From Sporolactobacillus sp. THM7-4 (GTDB taxonomy: Bacteria > Bacillota > Bacilli > Bacillales > Sporolactobacillaceae): DNA of 64,000 bases. Below are positions 34,713 through 46,141 of the stretch, piece by piece. A program made the position numbers and the translations under genes. A model generated the notes under the pieces. It was not told where the DNA came from. It searched no databases and was given only the letters and a program-made list of their open reading frames with translations. The stretch lies in NCBI RefSeq assembly GCF_004153165.1, contig NZ_SEMD01000009.1:1-64000 (forward strand), given 5' to 3'. How positions within the stretch are numbered: position 1 is the stretch's first letter; each line of letters starts with the position of its first letter.

Positions 34713-36068
34713 TTAAATTAAAGATCCCTCTCCTTTTTCTTGCTTAACTAACTTTTTATCGTATATTTTAATGAATGGAAGCCAAATCAGAAATGCGGCA
34801 ATACCACAAATCAATGCAACAACTACGGCTATATAGTCTCCACCTGTGCCGATAAAGGCGCCTACACCTATTGGAGAAGGCCAAGGTACTTGTGCAATAA
34901 TAGCATTAATTATATGCAGTTTAATGGCCCAATAGCCTATCGATGCTGAGACCATTAGTGCTAAAAAGAACGGGATAGCCAAGAATGGATTATAAACAAT
35001 CGGCAAGCCAAATATCAATGGTTCATTAATATTAAAAATACCGGGAGCAAGAGCTGCTTTACCTAAAACCTTTAATTGTTCTGATTTCGCTGCAAACGCA
35101 ATGAATATACACAAACCTAAAGTTGCCCCGGAACCACCCATAATTACGAATGAGTTTTGAAACTCACCTGCGAATGGAATGTTTGCTCCATGTATGTTGG
35201 ATTGCAGATTTGAAAGAACGATTGGTGTCACGAATGCCGAAATAATATTTGCTCCATGGATACCTACAAGCCATAGTGCATGAATTAAAAAGTAAATAAC
35301 CAGAATACCTAACCAACTACTTGTTAAATAGACAACAAACCCAAAAGGAACTTCTACGATTTTAAATATATCCGTACCTAATGCTACTAATATTCCGTTA
35401 ATGATTAAAACTACAAAAGCGATTAGGAATGCTGGAATTAACGCTGTGAATGACCTGGATACACCCTCCGGCACTGATTCCGGCATCTTGATAACCCAGT
35501 TATGTTTCACACACTGTCTGTATAATTGTACCGCTATGACAGACATGATGATGGCTGCGAATATTCCTGTAGTGCCTAAACGACTTAAACCATCTCCACC
35601 AACTTCCCATCCATTAATAGTACTGACGTTACCATTCATTTGTTCTACCAAAGACATCTTACCACTTTTTAAAACTAATTCAGGAATAGTCATAAAAAAA
35701 GCAAACATGGATAATAAAGCACCATTCAATGGGTTTAGATTTAAATTTTCTTCTTCAGCAAATATTCTTGTATACTCATAACCGATAACAAGCCCAAAAT
35801 ATAACGCTAATATTCCCATAGTAGCTTTATTCGCTAACATATATAAATCACTGATTCTAAAAAAAGTACTATTGAAAAAGCCTTCCAAAAATGTAAGTGA
35901 CTGTGGCAATACGTTTAATACCAGGAACATCGAACCAACGATTGTAAATGGAATACTAGCCATCCCTGCTGCCATTACTGCGCGTACAAAACGCCAGGAT
36001 GCTACTTTACCCATGGGACCCATGAGATACTTTTCAAATTGGGCAAATACTTTGTTTTCCGACTCCAT
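34713..36068 (-). CDS. celB: PTS lactose/cellobiose-family EIIC permease
   Basis: 451 residues with about 10 membrane segments; the sugar channel of a cellobiose-type PTS. Landmarks are MASIPFTIVGSMFLVL (about 36-51), SHALWLVGIHGANII (family HGAN motif, near 268), FVIMGGSGATLGLCI (near 305) and the conserved INEPLIFGLPIVYNPFLAIPF near 345. It works with the separate IIA and IIB encoded upstream in the same operon. ATG behind AAAAGGGG. Last gene of the operon. Confidence 0.92.
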   Translation of the reverse strand: MESENKVFAQFEKYLMGPMGKVASWRFVRAVMAAGMASIPFTIVGSMFLVLNVLPQSLTFLEGFFNSTFFRISDLYMLANKATMGILALYFGLVIGYEYTRIFAEEENLNLNPLNGALLSMFAFFMTIPELVLKSGKMSLVEQMNGNVSTINGWEVGGDGLSRLGTTGIFAAIIMSVIAVQLYRQCVKHNWVIKMPESVPEGVSRSFTALIPAFLIAFVVLIINGILVALGTDIFKIVEVPFGFVVYLTSSWLGILVIYFLIHALWLVGIHGANIISAFVTPIVLSNLQSNIHGANIPFAGEFQNSFVIMGGSGATLGLCIFIAFAAKSEQLKVLGKAALAPGIFNINEPLIFGLPIVYNPFLAIPFFLALMVSASIGYWAIKLHIINAIIAQVPWPSPIGVGAFIGTGGDYIAVVVALICGIAAFLIWLPFIKIYDKKLVKQEKGEGSLI

Positions 36069-36086
36069 TGAAATACCCCTTTTCTA

Positions 36087-36593
36087 TTATAAATTAATAG
36101 CTTTTTCATATTTCTTAATGCGTTTATATTGCTTATCCTCATTATGTTTAATCAGCTTTAAACGATAAAGAATGAATGTACTTAATAATATCCCGGTAAT
36201 CAAAATAATTGAAACAAATAGTTTAGACTTCTCTTGAATTAAGAGAAAAGGATATAATTGAGTAAAGGACGAAGAAAAACAAGTCGGTAATATTAAAAGT
36301 ACATTTGTAAAAAGCAACACTGTAAAACAGAACTTTGTATATTTGGCATTATTGGTATGATCGCTATAGATCTTCACTTGCTCCGCAATACTAAATAACA
36401 TTACGATCATTAATATTATCGGGATAAAATATAGTGATGAATCGCTCATTAACAATGATATTAGCCAGTATAGATTAGTGAAAAAAAACAACGAAGAAAT
36501 ATATCTTACCAGTAAATAGCGATTAAAGTACATAGCTTTAATACTTAATTTTTTTTTGTTTTCTTCTAACCGTGCCCTTTCATCGTTTTTCAT
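36087..36593 (-). CDS. Membrane protein of the PTS operon, unknown function
   Basis: About 168 residues with four hydrophobic segments (roughly 30-50, 55-75, 85-105 and 118-140) between charged ends rich in Lys and Arg. I do not recognise a family. It lies between the IIA and IIC genes (gaps of 13 and 18 bp), so it is translated with them. It could assist the permease or be a co-opted extra. The second ATG (36593) sits better behind GAGGG than the first. Confidence 0.72.
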   Translation of the reverse strand: MKNDERARLEENKKKLSIKAMYFNRYLLVRYISSLFFFTNLYWLISLLMSDSSLYFIPIILMIVMLFSIAEQVKIYSDHTNNAKYTKFCFTVLLFTNVLLILPTCFSSSFTQLYPFLLIQEKSKLFVSIILITGILLSTFILYRLKLIKHNEDKQYKRIKKYEKAINL

Positions 36594-36606
36594 ATACATC
36601 CCTCAT

Positions 36607-36930
36607 TTAATTATCTTTTTCGAGCCTTTCGTAAAGATGTAACATTTCTAATGCAACCTCTTTTAATGTCATGGTCGTCATTAAATGATCTTGTGCATGA
36701 ACCATGATAATTTCCATATTGATTGTTTCTCCAGAAGAATATTGCTGTATTAATGATGTTTGGGATTTATGTGCTGCCAATAATTCATCCTTTGCTTCTT
36801 CTAACTTGTTTGCGGCGCTTTCAAAGTCATTATTTCTCATCATTTTAAATGCCTCGTGAATCATTGTTCTTGATGAACCACTATGCAAAATAATTTCAAA
36901 GGCAACACTTTGAATTTGTTCTTGTTCCAT
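36607..36930 (-). CDS. celC: PTS lactose/cellobiose-family EIIA
   Basis: 107 residues, all helical. The phosphorylated His is His78 in MVHAQDHLMTT, which is the family's active site and number. Other family landmarks are the GSSRTMIHEAF and KLEEAKDELLAAHKSQT helices. It takes phosphate from HPr and passes it to IIB. First gene of the distal part of the operon, preceded by a 430-bp gap with a cre-like site, so it may have its own promoter. Confidence 0.93.
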   Translation of the reverse strand: MEQEQIQSVAFEIILHSGSSRTMIHEAFKMMRNNDFESAANKLEEAKDELLAAHKSQTSLIQQYSSGETINMEIIMVHAQDHLMTTMTLKEVALEMLHLYERLEKDN

Positions 36931-37359
36931 CGTTGTCTTCCTCTCTTATGTCTGTAATAGAGTAACAACAAATTATAAAAATATTAAATGAATTTGTAGA
37001 GTAAGCGCTATCACAATTGAATTAGAAAGAAAACATTCAGCTTGGTAGGGTTAAACCTTTACCATTACTTTGAATCATTTAATGACATATCTGCTTTTGG
37101 CCATGAAATGATCAAAGAACAACGGGACAAGGCATGAGTTCAACTACCCGCCTTGCACTCTCCACCTGTTACGGCCATAATTGGCTCTACTTTTGAGATT
37201 GCGTAAGTAAGTGGAATGAAACACAATATAGCGAGCAATTGATCCCATTTGTTGAAATGATTATATCTTCCTTCTAATTCATCACTATTTATTTGATAAA
37301 AACTAACCACAAAAACATATCCTATTTATTTCTCAAATTGAATCATAATCCAAAACAGA
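36931..37359 (-). other. Gap inside the PTS operon holding a cre-like site and a gene relic
   Basis: About 430 bp. A cre-like sequence is at 36999-37015. Further upstream a minus-strand open stretch of 56 codons (37140-37310) looks like real protein (RYNHFNKWDQLLAIL and CFIPLTYAISKVEPIMAV) but has no ATG and no ribosome site. It is probably the remains of a gene once present between IIB and IIA. I do not recognise it. Confidence 0.4.
36999..37015. promoter_or_regulatory. cre-like site (CcpA), one mismatch
   Basis: GAGTAAGCGCTATCACA fits the CcpA consensus WTGNAANCGNWNNCAWW except at the first TG pair region. It lies about 70 bp upstream of the IIA start, where it could repress the distal part of the operon when glucose is present. 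Confidence 0.5.
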
Positions 37360-37683
37360 TCATTGATTCGGAAATTCTTGTAAAATTAAGTTTGCTAATT
37401 TTTCAACGCCCATAGGAATAGGAACGTATGCCTGCGGTGGAGTGTTTACCACTGGTTTTCCTGCACGATCACCGGCTTCCTTAAGTTTTTGATAATACAT
37501 TTTTGTTTGAGGACTTACCAAAAACAAATCAAAATCACTCGATTCAATCATCTTGCTACCTTCATTAGCAGAAACGGCGTCTACTACAATATCGTTCCCT
37601 TTATTTTTCAAAAAGTCCGTTGCCTTCTTTGCCATTAAAGAAGACGACATACCAGCTGCACAAATAATTAAAGCTTTTTTCAT
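37360..37683 (-). CDS. celA: PTS lactose/cellobiose-family EIIB
   Basis: 107 residues. The phosphorylated Cys is Cys8 in ALIICAAGMSSSLMA, the P-loop of this IIB family. The rest follows the family (FLVSPQTKMYYQKLKE). It passes phosphate from IIA to the sugar during uptake. ATG after GGAGGAATAAAAG, 49 bp behind the glycosidase gene. Confidence 0.94.
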   Translation of the reverse strand: MKKALIICAAGMSSSLMAKKATDFLKNKGNDIVVDAVSANEGSKMIESSDFDLFLVSPQTKMYYQKLKEAGDRAGKPVVNTPPQAYVPIPMGVEKLANLILQEFPNQ

Positions 37684-37732
37684 CTTTTATTCCTCCATAA
37701 ATTTTATTTTTTTAATAGAGCTCAAAAGATTG

Positions 37733-39208
<1,476 letters not shown>

Positions 39209-39312
39209 TCAGCTTTTTAATGATATATCAGGATCTGCCCTTTTTCGATGAAGGCAAGAAACAAGGTTTCCAAGCTGTTTTACTTCCTTGCCTTTCTTGT
39301 CTTTATTATATT

Positions 39313-39329
39313 ATGTAAGCGATTTCATT
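39313..39329. promoter_or_regulatory. cre site (CcpA) upstream of the glycosidase-PTS operon
   Basis: ATGTAAGCGATTTCATT matches the CcpA consensus WTGNAANCGNWNNCAWW at every fixed position. It lies about 150 bp upstream of the glycosidase start. It predicts catabolite repression of the operon. Confidence 0.75.
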
Positions 39330-39392
39330 TATAGAGAATTATTTTCCGTTAACAAAGGAAATTCCTAACACAAAGTTAGAAAACTTTATCGC

Positions 39393-39427
39393 AAAATACC
39401 CGGGAAAGCATTCATTTCCCAGGTATT
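39393..39427 (-). terminator. Terminator behind the PTS regulator gene
   Basis: On the minus strand AATACCTGGGAAA pairs with TTTCCCGGGTATT (one mismatch), followed by TTTTG. It separates the regulator from the structural operon. Confidence 0.75.
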
Positions 39428-39441
39428 CCAGTATTCTTATT

Positions 39442-41358
39442 TTACTTGATTATATTTTTTAATTGTCCATAAGTCTCACATTGCAAAATTGTCCTCACCA
39501 TATTTTTATCGTCTAATATCTTCATTAACAAGGTATACATTGGTTTCAAATCAAATTTATTATTTTTACTAATATTTAATAGCACGATTAACTGTACAGG
39601 TTTATCCCCCCATTGGAGAGGTTTTTGAAGTGTTACAAACGACCAAAATGTATCTTTAGTTTGCGGATCAATTGGGTGTGGGATAGCGACCAGGTTACCA
39701 AAACTGGTTGGAGAAACGCTCTCTCTTTTAAGTACCGACTCTAGATAGCTTTCATCAACTTTGCCATCGGTTTCAAGCTCTTTACAGATAAAGTGTAAAA
39801 CCTCTTCCTTTGTACCAAGATCCTTTTGAAGATAAGTATACTTTTTCCGTAAATACTGATTTGATAGACCATCTTTCTGGATCAATAAAGTATTAATTTT
39901 ACCTAAATCTGTTTTCCCAAGAATGGTACTTACCTGTATAACGGGAATAGGTAATTTTTTCTCAATTGGAATCGTACTGATTATGAAATCTATGTTGTCG
40001 AAAGACTGTTGAAGTAAATTATAGTATTCTGTTGACCCTATAATATTGATTTGGTCTCCAAATTCACTTTGCAGCTTGTACATCAAAAGTTTTGCACTGC
40101 CTAGTCCAGATGCACATACAATCAAGCATCTTGGGGCATTTTTTTTATCCTTCTTTTGCCTTTCTTGTGCCGTTTCAACATGAAGGGCCAAGTAACCAAT
40201 CTCATTCTCATCAATATTGACATTCATTTTCTCTTGTACTACTTGTGCTCCAATTAAGGCAGCATCAAAAGATAATGGGTAATTTGATTTTATATCGTCT
40301 AACATTGGGTTCCTAATGTTCATCTTGAATTTGTACCGATTTATTGCCGGTTTTAAATGCAGGCTCAACGCTAGCAGCAGTTCTTCATCATTCGTTAGAT
40401 GAAAACCATATTTATCATCAATACGTTTTACCATTTCCTTAACAACTTCTTGAATATCGTTATCTATAACGGAAATAGCCTCCATATTTTGTATAGATGG
40501 ATTTATAAGCTTCGTTCCTTGTAAATGAATGGCCAAGTATGCAATTTCATGATTGGAAAACGTAACATTAAGTTTTTCGTTAATAGCTTTAGCAATTTCC
40601 TTTGCAACTAAGAACTCTTTCTTCATCTCTATCTCTTTTAAGTGTTGATGTACCATCTGAACGGAGTTACTCTCTCGAATCCGTTGACAGGCAATAGCGA
40701 TATGTGTGATTAAATTTTGCAGGCTAATATCAGAAATAATAATATGATGCTTTCTTAGATTAAACAAAACGCTATTTTTAATAACATTCAGTTCTTGTTC
40801 GGGTAGAATTCCTAACCAGTCATCCATATTCTCTTTTAATGTTGATTGTTGATTAAACAAATACTCCGAAATACAATACCTAATTTGTGTTTCATCCCCA
40901 ATAACTTTAATACCGTAATAAGGCCTTTGATCCAAAACTAAGTTATATTTTTTTAAAATATCGCGAATATGCTTTAAATCCTGCTGTAATGTAGAACGAC
41001 TTATATATAGCTCATCAGCCAAGTCTTCTATTTTACTATAATTCGAACTCATTAACAGCTTTTCCATTAAATAGTTTATACGTTCTCGATGATTGGAAGG
41101 AATATCATCTCGATGATTATACACTTGGGACTGAATAAACTGATGGAGTAATTGCCCATTTTGAATAATAAGCTGATATCCTTTTCCTCTGGAGGATGCC
41201 ACATGTGCACCATGTGATTCTAATCGTTTATTTAACACCTTTACATCATTCCGTATCGTTTTGGAACTAACATGCAACAAAGACCCAATCTCAGAACTAG
41301 TTAAGGGTCCCTGAGCTAATCTCAATTCTTTAAATATCTTTTGTAGACGTGTATTCAA
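39442..41358 (-). CDS. licR: PRD-containing transcriptional activator (LicR/BglG-like)
   Basis: 638 residues. Domains in order: an N-terminal helix-turn-helix (about 5-60, LTSSEIGSLLHVSSKTIRNDVKVL), a second one (about 95-135, LADELYISRSTLQQDLKHI), two PRD modules (about 185-400) with His residues in LITHIAIACQRI and AYLAIHLQG and in LALSLHLKP and IGYLALHVETA, a IIB-like domain with Cys in LIVCASGLGSAKLL (about 410) and a IIA-like domain at the C-terminus with the active His in LVAIPHPIDP (about 560). This is the layout of LicR/MtlR activators, whose activity is set by PTS phosphorylation. The start is TTG behind AGGAAGTG. Confidence 0.92.
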   Translation of the reverse strand: MNTRLQKIFKELRLAQGPLTSSEIGSLLHVSSKTIRNDVKVLNKRLESHGAHVASSRGKGYQLIIQNGQLLHQFIQSQVYNHRDDIPSNHRERINYLMEKLLMSSNYSKIEDLADELYISRSTLQQDLKHIRDILKKYNLVLDQRPYYGIKVIGDETQIRYCISEYLFNQQSTLKENMDDWLGILPEQELNVIKNSVLFNLRKHHIIISDISLQNLITHIAIACQRIRESNSVQMVHQHLKEIEMKKEFLVAKEIAKAINEKLNVTFSNHEIAYLAIHLQGTKLINPSIQNMEAISVIDNDIQEVVKEMVKRIDDKYGFHLTNDEELLLALSLHLKPAINRYKFKMNIRNPMLDDIKSNYPLSFDAALIGAQVVQEKMNVNIDENEIGYLALHVETAQERQKKDKKNAPRCLIVCASGLGSAKLLMYKLQSEFGDQINIIGSTEYYNLLQQSFDNIDFIISTIPIEKKLPIPVIQVSTILGKTDLGKINTLLIQKDGLSNQYLRKKYTYLQKDLGTKEEVLHFICKELETDGKVDESYLESVLKRESVSPTSFGNLVAIPHPIDPQTKDTFWSFVTLQKPLQWGDKPVQLIVLLNISKNNKFDLKPMYTLLMKILDDKNMVRTILQCETYGQLKNIIK

Positions 41359-41411
41359 GAAATCACTTCCTAAGAGGGGACAATATTAAATCTGTGATTC
41401 TAAAATATATA

Positions 41412-42975
41412 ACTAAAACTTGAAATTTGAAAAAGTGCTTCAATCCCTTGCTGGCTCTGCAGTTTCTCTGGGCAAAGTAGCTTAAGCTGCCGTCTTTTCC
41501 AGCTGTTTCCGGCAGCTGGCAGGCAGTTTTTCCAGAAACTTATCGATGATCTGATCGATGAGTTTTTCAGACAGAACGCATTCGTCCTCGAAGGCTTCTT
41601 GAAACAAGTCCATGAGTTGGCGGATCGCTTCGGCGAAAGTCACGTCGGCCAGTTCGTCGACCATGAGATAAAACAGTTCGCCCAGCGTTCGATCATCCTC
41701 CTGTTCGCGGTGCTGCACCGCAAGCAGTGAATAGACGATGGCAACGCAAGCGGTGTGGGCAAAGATACCGTCGTAAGCCAGCCCTTGGTATTTAGCCAGA
41801 CGAAGATATTGTTTGCACATTTTGAAGTACACTTCAATCGACCAGCGTTTCCCCTATAGCCGGATGATTTCATCCTCAGAGAGCTGAGTATCGGTTGATC
41901 CCAGGACAAGGTAATCCTTGCGTTTCCGGCGATTGCGCACATAAACCAGTTTTACGGCGAGGCTCTCTTCCCCTTCGGTAACGGGGCTTCCACGCATACA
42001 GAAAACAGGTAGCGTGAACGGCCGCGGCGTTTCTTCTCTGTTTTGAAGATCGTCCTGACGTCCATCATCCGACCGTTGAATCGGTAATAGACTTTTTTTG
42101 ACCGCTTCACCATGGCAACCGTATGGAGCCCCCGTTCATTCAGTTGATGAAACATCTTCGGACTGGAAAACCAGGAATCAAACAAGACGTAGGAGGCACG
42201 GATCCCTTCGCGCAAAGTGGAGGCCATCAATTCCCGGGTGACGTCGGTCGCCCCACGTTGGACCTGGCGCATTCGCTTTCCGAAGTGGCTGCCACCGTCC
42301 ATCCCGTTGGCGCCGAGACCTGGTTCTAGTGCAGGGAGAAGGTCACCGTCAGAAAGGTGTTGCCGTCGCTCTAGCCCAGCTGCAGCAGGCGGAAGCCGCG
42401 CACATGTCGATGCCGGACATGGTCGAACTGAAACGCCGCCAATTCGACACGCTTTGCATGAACCCGCTCGTACATGGAATCGTCGACAATGAGCACATTC
42501 TTCCGTTTTGAATCCGTCGACGGCTCGATGAATTGGATGATCCGGCGGCAGAGTAGGATCAGAAATTTTTGCCATTTGACCTTACCGTTATTCAGCAGAT
42601 TGCGGAACGTCTTATCTGAGAACTGGAGTTGATCCTGATGTTTCAAATAATTGCGATACGTCGACTGGTTGGCAAAGATTGTGCTGAGGACATAACAGAA
42701 CAGCACACGGAAGGGGACCCCTTTCGTCTTCACAGCATGAGAAGCCCGAGCAATCTGACCAACATGAAAACGAATAAAAAAGGTTCGGACAGAAGCCAGA
42801 ATACCAGTGGTAGGATGATCATTTCGTGTTATACTTTTCATAGCATGAATACGCCTCGATTAATTGGTGGTGGTACTTCAATTATACCGAGTGCGCGGTA
42901 TTCATGCTTTTATTTTTGCATTCCCCCCTTATTGGGCAAGGCCTGAGGGCTATTTTTGTTGTTTCAAGTTTTAGT
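41412..42975. mobile_element. IS4-family insertion sequence, decayed, ends intact
   Basis: The inverted repeats ACTAAAACTTGAAA (41412-41425) and TTTCAAGTTTTAGT (42962-42975) are perfect over 14 bp. They are flanked on both sides by ATATA, a likely target duplication. Inside is one transposase gene on the minus strand, broken in several places. It lies between the PTS regulator and the peptidase region. Length 1564 bp. Confidence 0.8.
41482..42841 (-). pseudogene. IS4-family transposase, several frameshifts and a stop
   Basis: The reading frame starts well (MKSITRNDHPTTG, then the first Asp in VLIVDDSMYER, near residue 110) but leaves frame near 42371-42400. It resumes with ASYVLFDSWFSSPKMF, containing the second Asp, and with MDVRTIFKTEKKRRG. 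Later a TAG interrupts RLxGKRWSIEVYFKMCKQYLRL, which contains the catalytic Glu (YREK region). The end runs to 41482. At least three frame breaks plus one stop mean no active enzyme is made. Confidence 0.85.
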
Positions 42976-43285
42976 ATATAACTTTGCCAAGAATAGTTAT
43001 GTGAAGAATGTAATAATTATTATGGCTCCTCGTCAATTACAGTGATTTTGTTGAAAAAACAAAGTCTGGTTTTCTATAAATTTTAAACGGACAAGGGAAT
43101 GAGTTCAGTTGAGCAAAGTTTGGCTCCGAACTGTTACTCGTTCTTTTTATTTAAGTGCAAAGTCCAGTTTTCAGGCAAGAAGGTAAATCATGGGGACCAT
43201 ATTTTTACCCAAACGAAACCCACGAGCTTTTCTTTTGGGGTGCCTGAAATAAACTATTTATCCCTTTCTAGCAGTCCGTAGTTAT
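42976..43285. other. Intergenic stretch, nothing recognised
   Basis: About 310 bp of AT-rich DNA between two transposon remains. A 60-codon plus-strand frame (43099-43281) has no site and no motif. I see no promoter or hairpin of note. Confidence 0.4.
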
Positions 43286-43540
43286 TTACGTTTGATTTAA
43301 ACCACTGGATGATTCCTTTATAATGGTTTTTAACATTTTGGCCACTTCTTCCATGGGTTCTAATCGGCAACGTAAGCCCCATTGAATCCAATCTTTTAAT
43401 CCCATCTCGGCAATTACTCTTGGGTAACGATAGATTTCTTGCAAGGTAAGTTTCATCCGGTATGCTTTTACCGTATCGAGTTCACAATCCGTCCGATAAA
43501 CTGGCTGCACAGGAAAAAATGCAATCAAGCTCATATTCAT
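43286..43540 (-). pseudogene. ISL3-family transposase fragment
   Basis: 84 codons read KAYRMKLTLQEIYRYP and later KDWIQWGLRCRLEPMEEVAKMLKTI. This corresponds to the late middle of ISL3-type transposases (K-AYxMKLxxQEIY, then WxxWxxxSRLEPMxExAKxLK). The catalytic parts before and after it are missing, so it is a remnant. No inverted repeats were found. Confidence 0.65.
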
Positions 43541-43711
43541 GGTTAAGAAGTTATTTCATGGACAGGCTGGAGCCGGAAAACACCAAACCAAGCGGCAGAC
43601 GAACGTCGAAATTGTCGTAAACCTATCTGCAAACCCCTTTTCTATTGGCTCTTTTCCCTGCTGTTTTGAGGTCCCTTTCATTGATTCGCTTGTGCCTCTT
43701 TTTTAAATGGA

Positions 43712-46141
43712 TCACCTAAACGGCACATCTAAATGACAGCGACTCAAGTCAATGGAATAACGCAGATCCTGGTTGCCGCGAACCGTCATCCCGAAGTCGG
43801 TTGCGTAAATAACAAGCCCCAGTTGGTGCCCGGCTGCCAGTCTGTGGAACGTAGGATGTAATTCAACGTCAATCTCGTAAAACTGATCGGGCTTTAATTC
43901 ATCAACTTTCCAAGGATCTTCACGGTTTTGCAAATTGATATGGCCTTTCGTGATCATTTTGAATGGTGTGGCAAACTTGGCCAGAGTAAATTCGTTCAGC
44001 CGATCTTCGCGCCAATGATAGCCCAGATCTATTTTCCCCATGCCCATTGGGGTTGGCGTCGCATTAAATCGCTTCGCTTCGCCATAATCCACAAGCTGGA
44101 AACTCAGCATTCCAAACGAATGGTTTGAGGCCGCTTTGACGTGAACGTGCACCCTGCCATCGATGATCTTGTCTGAGTCTACCGGATCGGCCTTGAACAA
44201 CAGTCGGTTTTCACTCAGATCGTTTTTTTGCTCCGCCAGAATGTCGCGTTCCCATTGGTCGATATGATCAGCGTAGCGGTTAAAGATGACCTCCGGAAGG
44301 CTGTCTTTAAAGGTCAGCACGTCATCACTGACCGGAGTTGAAACGAGCTTTCCGGCCGCAAAGTTAAAGGTTTCTTTCGGTGCATTCGGATCAGACCAAT
44401 CCTGATAAGCGGTCCACGTTTCCGGAGTCACATTATCTTGCACGATTACGTCAGGCAGAAGCTCCTTTGCCCCATTTTCGATGCCATAGAGTTCATGGCT
44501 GATCCAGAGGTTGACCATATCCGTATAATCAATGGAGCGAAACGCATTAATGTAGATGTGCTGTCCCTGATGCAGGATGATCTTTTTCGTGACCGGAACC
44601 TCACGCATGGCCTGCCAAAGCTGTTCCACTTGACCCGGCTTGACGTTCCAGTCGTTCAGTCCATGGACCATCAATACATCGCATGTGATGGCCTTCACCT
44701 TTTTGAGATAGTTGCGGGCATCCCAAAAGGTGTTGTAGCTGCCGGATTCACGGTCCATATCGCGTGCCATCTGCTTCATCTGCTCAGTAAAAAAGTCTTT
44801 GACGCGCAAGTGATAATCGGCAGCCGCCTTCATCCGGCTCAGCGTCTCGATAGCCAGCACGTCCGCGTCTTCACCCGGAAATCCGCCAGGCGCAACCATC
44901 AAACCGCCTTCGCGGTAATAATTGTACCAGGATGAAATGGCGGCTTCCGAAATGATGGTCTTTAATCCTTTAACCCCAGTTGTTGCAGCAGCCGTAGCCA
45001 ATGTTCCAAGATAAGAACGTCCGGTCATCGCGACATTCCCCGTGCACCACCAAGCCGTAATCGCTATATGACCTGTTCGATTGGTGAATGCGCGCCGCTT
45101 GCCGTTCAGCCATTCAATAATATCGCGGGTTGCTTCAGTCTGCTGCGGATCCCCGCAAGTTTGAATTCCATCCGAATCTAAGGTTCCAATACCAGCGGAG
45201 TATACCGCCGCAAAGCCGCGCGCGAGGAAATAATCATTTAATGTATAGGAATACTCGCGATTGAATGTCTCCGCAGCGTCCTTTGTTTCTCCGGCAACCG
45301 GTCGCGGATCCGGCAGCGCTGTCCCCTCATCATGATAGGCAATGTCCTCATAATTAAGATCATTGGGCTGCTTTTCGGTCAGCGGCACATTGACGTGATG
45401 CATGGCTTTGGCACCAGCTTCATCATTTATGCCCTGGTTATAAGGACTGGCTGTAAAAAGTGCAGGTACTTTCATCCCGTGTTCGGTATCGATAGGGCGT
45501 ATGAATTCAACTTTTAGCAAATCCCGCTTGCCGTCATGATCCGAATCCACAGAAGATTCCACATAAACAACCTCGCGAATCAGTTGAGAAGTATCAAACA
45601 CAGCCTGAGCTTTGCCATTAAAGAAGAGCGGCTTCTGTTCAGCAGGCAAATCATAAAATGGGACAAAATAGCCTTGACTGGTCAGCTGATCGAGGAACGT
45701 CTGTCCATTCTTCGTGTGCGTCGTCAGCAGCAGATACCAGGCGTCCAATACCTGATCTTTGTTCCAGGCGCCTCCCGCTTCCATCATTGGCAGCTGCATC
45801 TTTTTCATCGCAGCGAGCGGATCCGTCATCTCATAATCAACATCCGCTAAGAAGCCGAAGAGTTGCAGAGCGACTAAATAGAAAACCTCCGCCGTGATCG
45901 GCTTGCCGGCATCGAGGTAATCTTTGAGATCGGTATCAGAGGTGGCTAAATAGTTTGTAAGTTTGATGTCGAATTCATGTTCACCCCTGACCTTCAAGAA
46001 CGCCTTTCTGAGCAGCAAACGATAGACAGCAGCAGGCGCTTGCGCAACTCTGATTTCATCATCTAAAAAACGAATCCGTTGTAATTCTTCAACCACGGTC
46101 TTGTGATCGGCACGAATCTGTGCAAACTGATTATTTTTCAT
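43712..46141 (-). CDS. pepX: Xaa-Pro dipeptidyl-peptidase
   Basis: About 809 residues of the S15 family. It removes N-terminal Xaa-Pro dipeptides from proline-rich peptides in the cytoplasm. The catalytic Ser is in MTGRSYLGTLA (about 374), Asp in VHGLNDWNV (about 495) and His in HQGQHIYIN (about 527). Conserved stretches ISSWYNYYREGG and APGGFPGEDADVLA fit PepX closely. An N-terminal helical domain precedes the hydrolase fold, as in the lactococcal enzyme. The ATG at 46141 (GGGGAGTTTTGTCG upstream) is preferred to a start 34 codons earlier. It is typical of lactic bacteria and uncommon in Bacillus. Confidence 0.94.
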   Translation of the reverse strand: MKNNQFAQIRADHKTVVEELQRIRFLDDEIRVAQAPAAVYRLLLRKAFLKVRGEHEFDIKLTNYLATSDTDLKDYLDAGKPITAEVFYLVALQLFGFLADVDYEMTDPLAAMKKMQLPMMEAGGAWNKDQVLDAWYLLLTTHTKNGQTFLDQLTSQGYFVPFYDLPAEQKPLFFNGKAQAVFDTSQLIREVVYVESSVDSDHDGKRDLLKVEFIRPIDTEHGMKVPALFTASPYNQGINDEAGAKAMHHVNVPLTEKQPNDLNYEDIAYHDEGTALPDPRPVAGETKDAAETFNREYSYTLNDYFLARGFAAVYSAGIGTLDSDGIQTCGDPQQTEATRDIIEWLNGKRRAFTNRTGHIAITAWWCTGNVAMTGRSYLGTLATAAATTGVKGLKTIISEAAISSWYNYYREGGLMVAPGGFPGEDADVLAIETLSRMKAAADYHLRVKDFFTEQMKQMARDMDRESGSYNTFWDARNYLKKVKAITCDVLMVHGLNDWNVKPGQVEQLWQAMREVPVTKKIILHQGQHIYINAFRSIDYTDMVNLWISHELYGIENGAKELLPDVIVQDNVTPETWTAYQDWSDPNAPKETFNFAAGKLVSTPVSDDVLTFKDSLPEVIFNRYADHIDQWERDILAEQKNDLSENRLLFKADPVDSDKIIDGRVHVHVKAASNHSFGMLSFQLVDYGEAKRFNATPTPMGMGKIDLGYHWREDRLNEFTLAKFATPFKMITKGHINLQNREDPWKVDELKPDQFYEIDVELHPTFHRLAAGHQLGLVIYATDFGMTVRGNQDLRYSIDLSRCHLDVPFR

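Noticed and set aside
43099-43281. 60-residue plus-strand gene
   Set aside because: Short, AT-rich, without start signals, between transposon remains.
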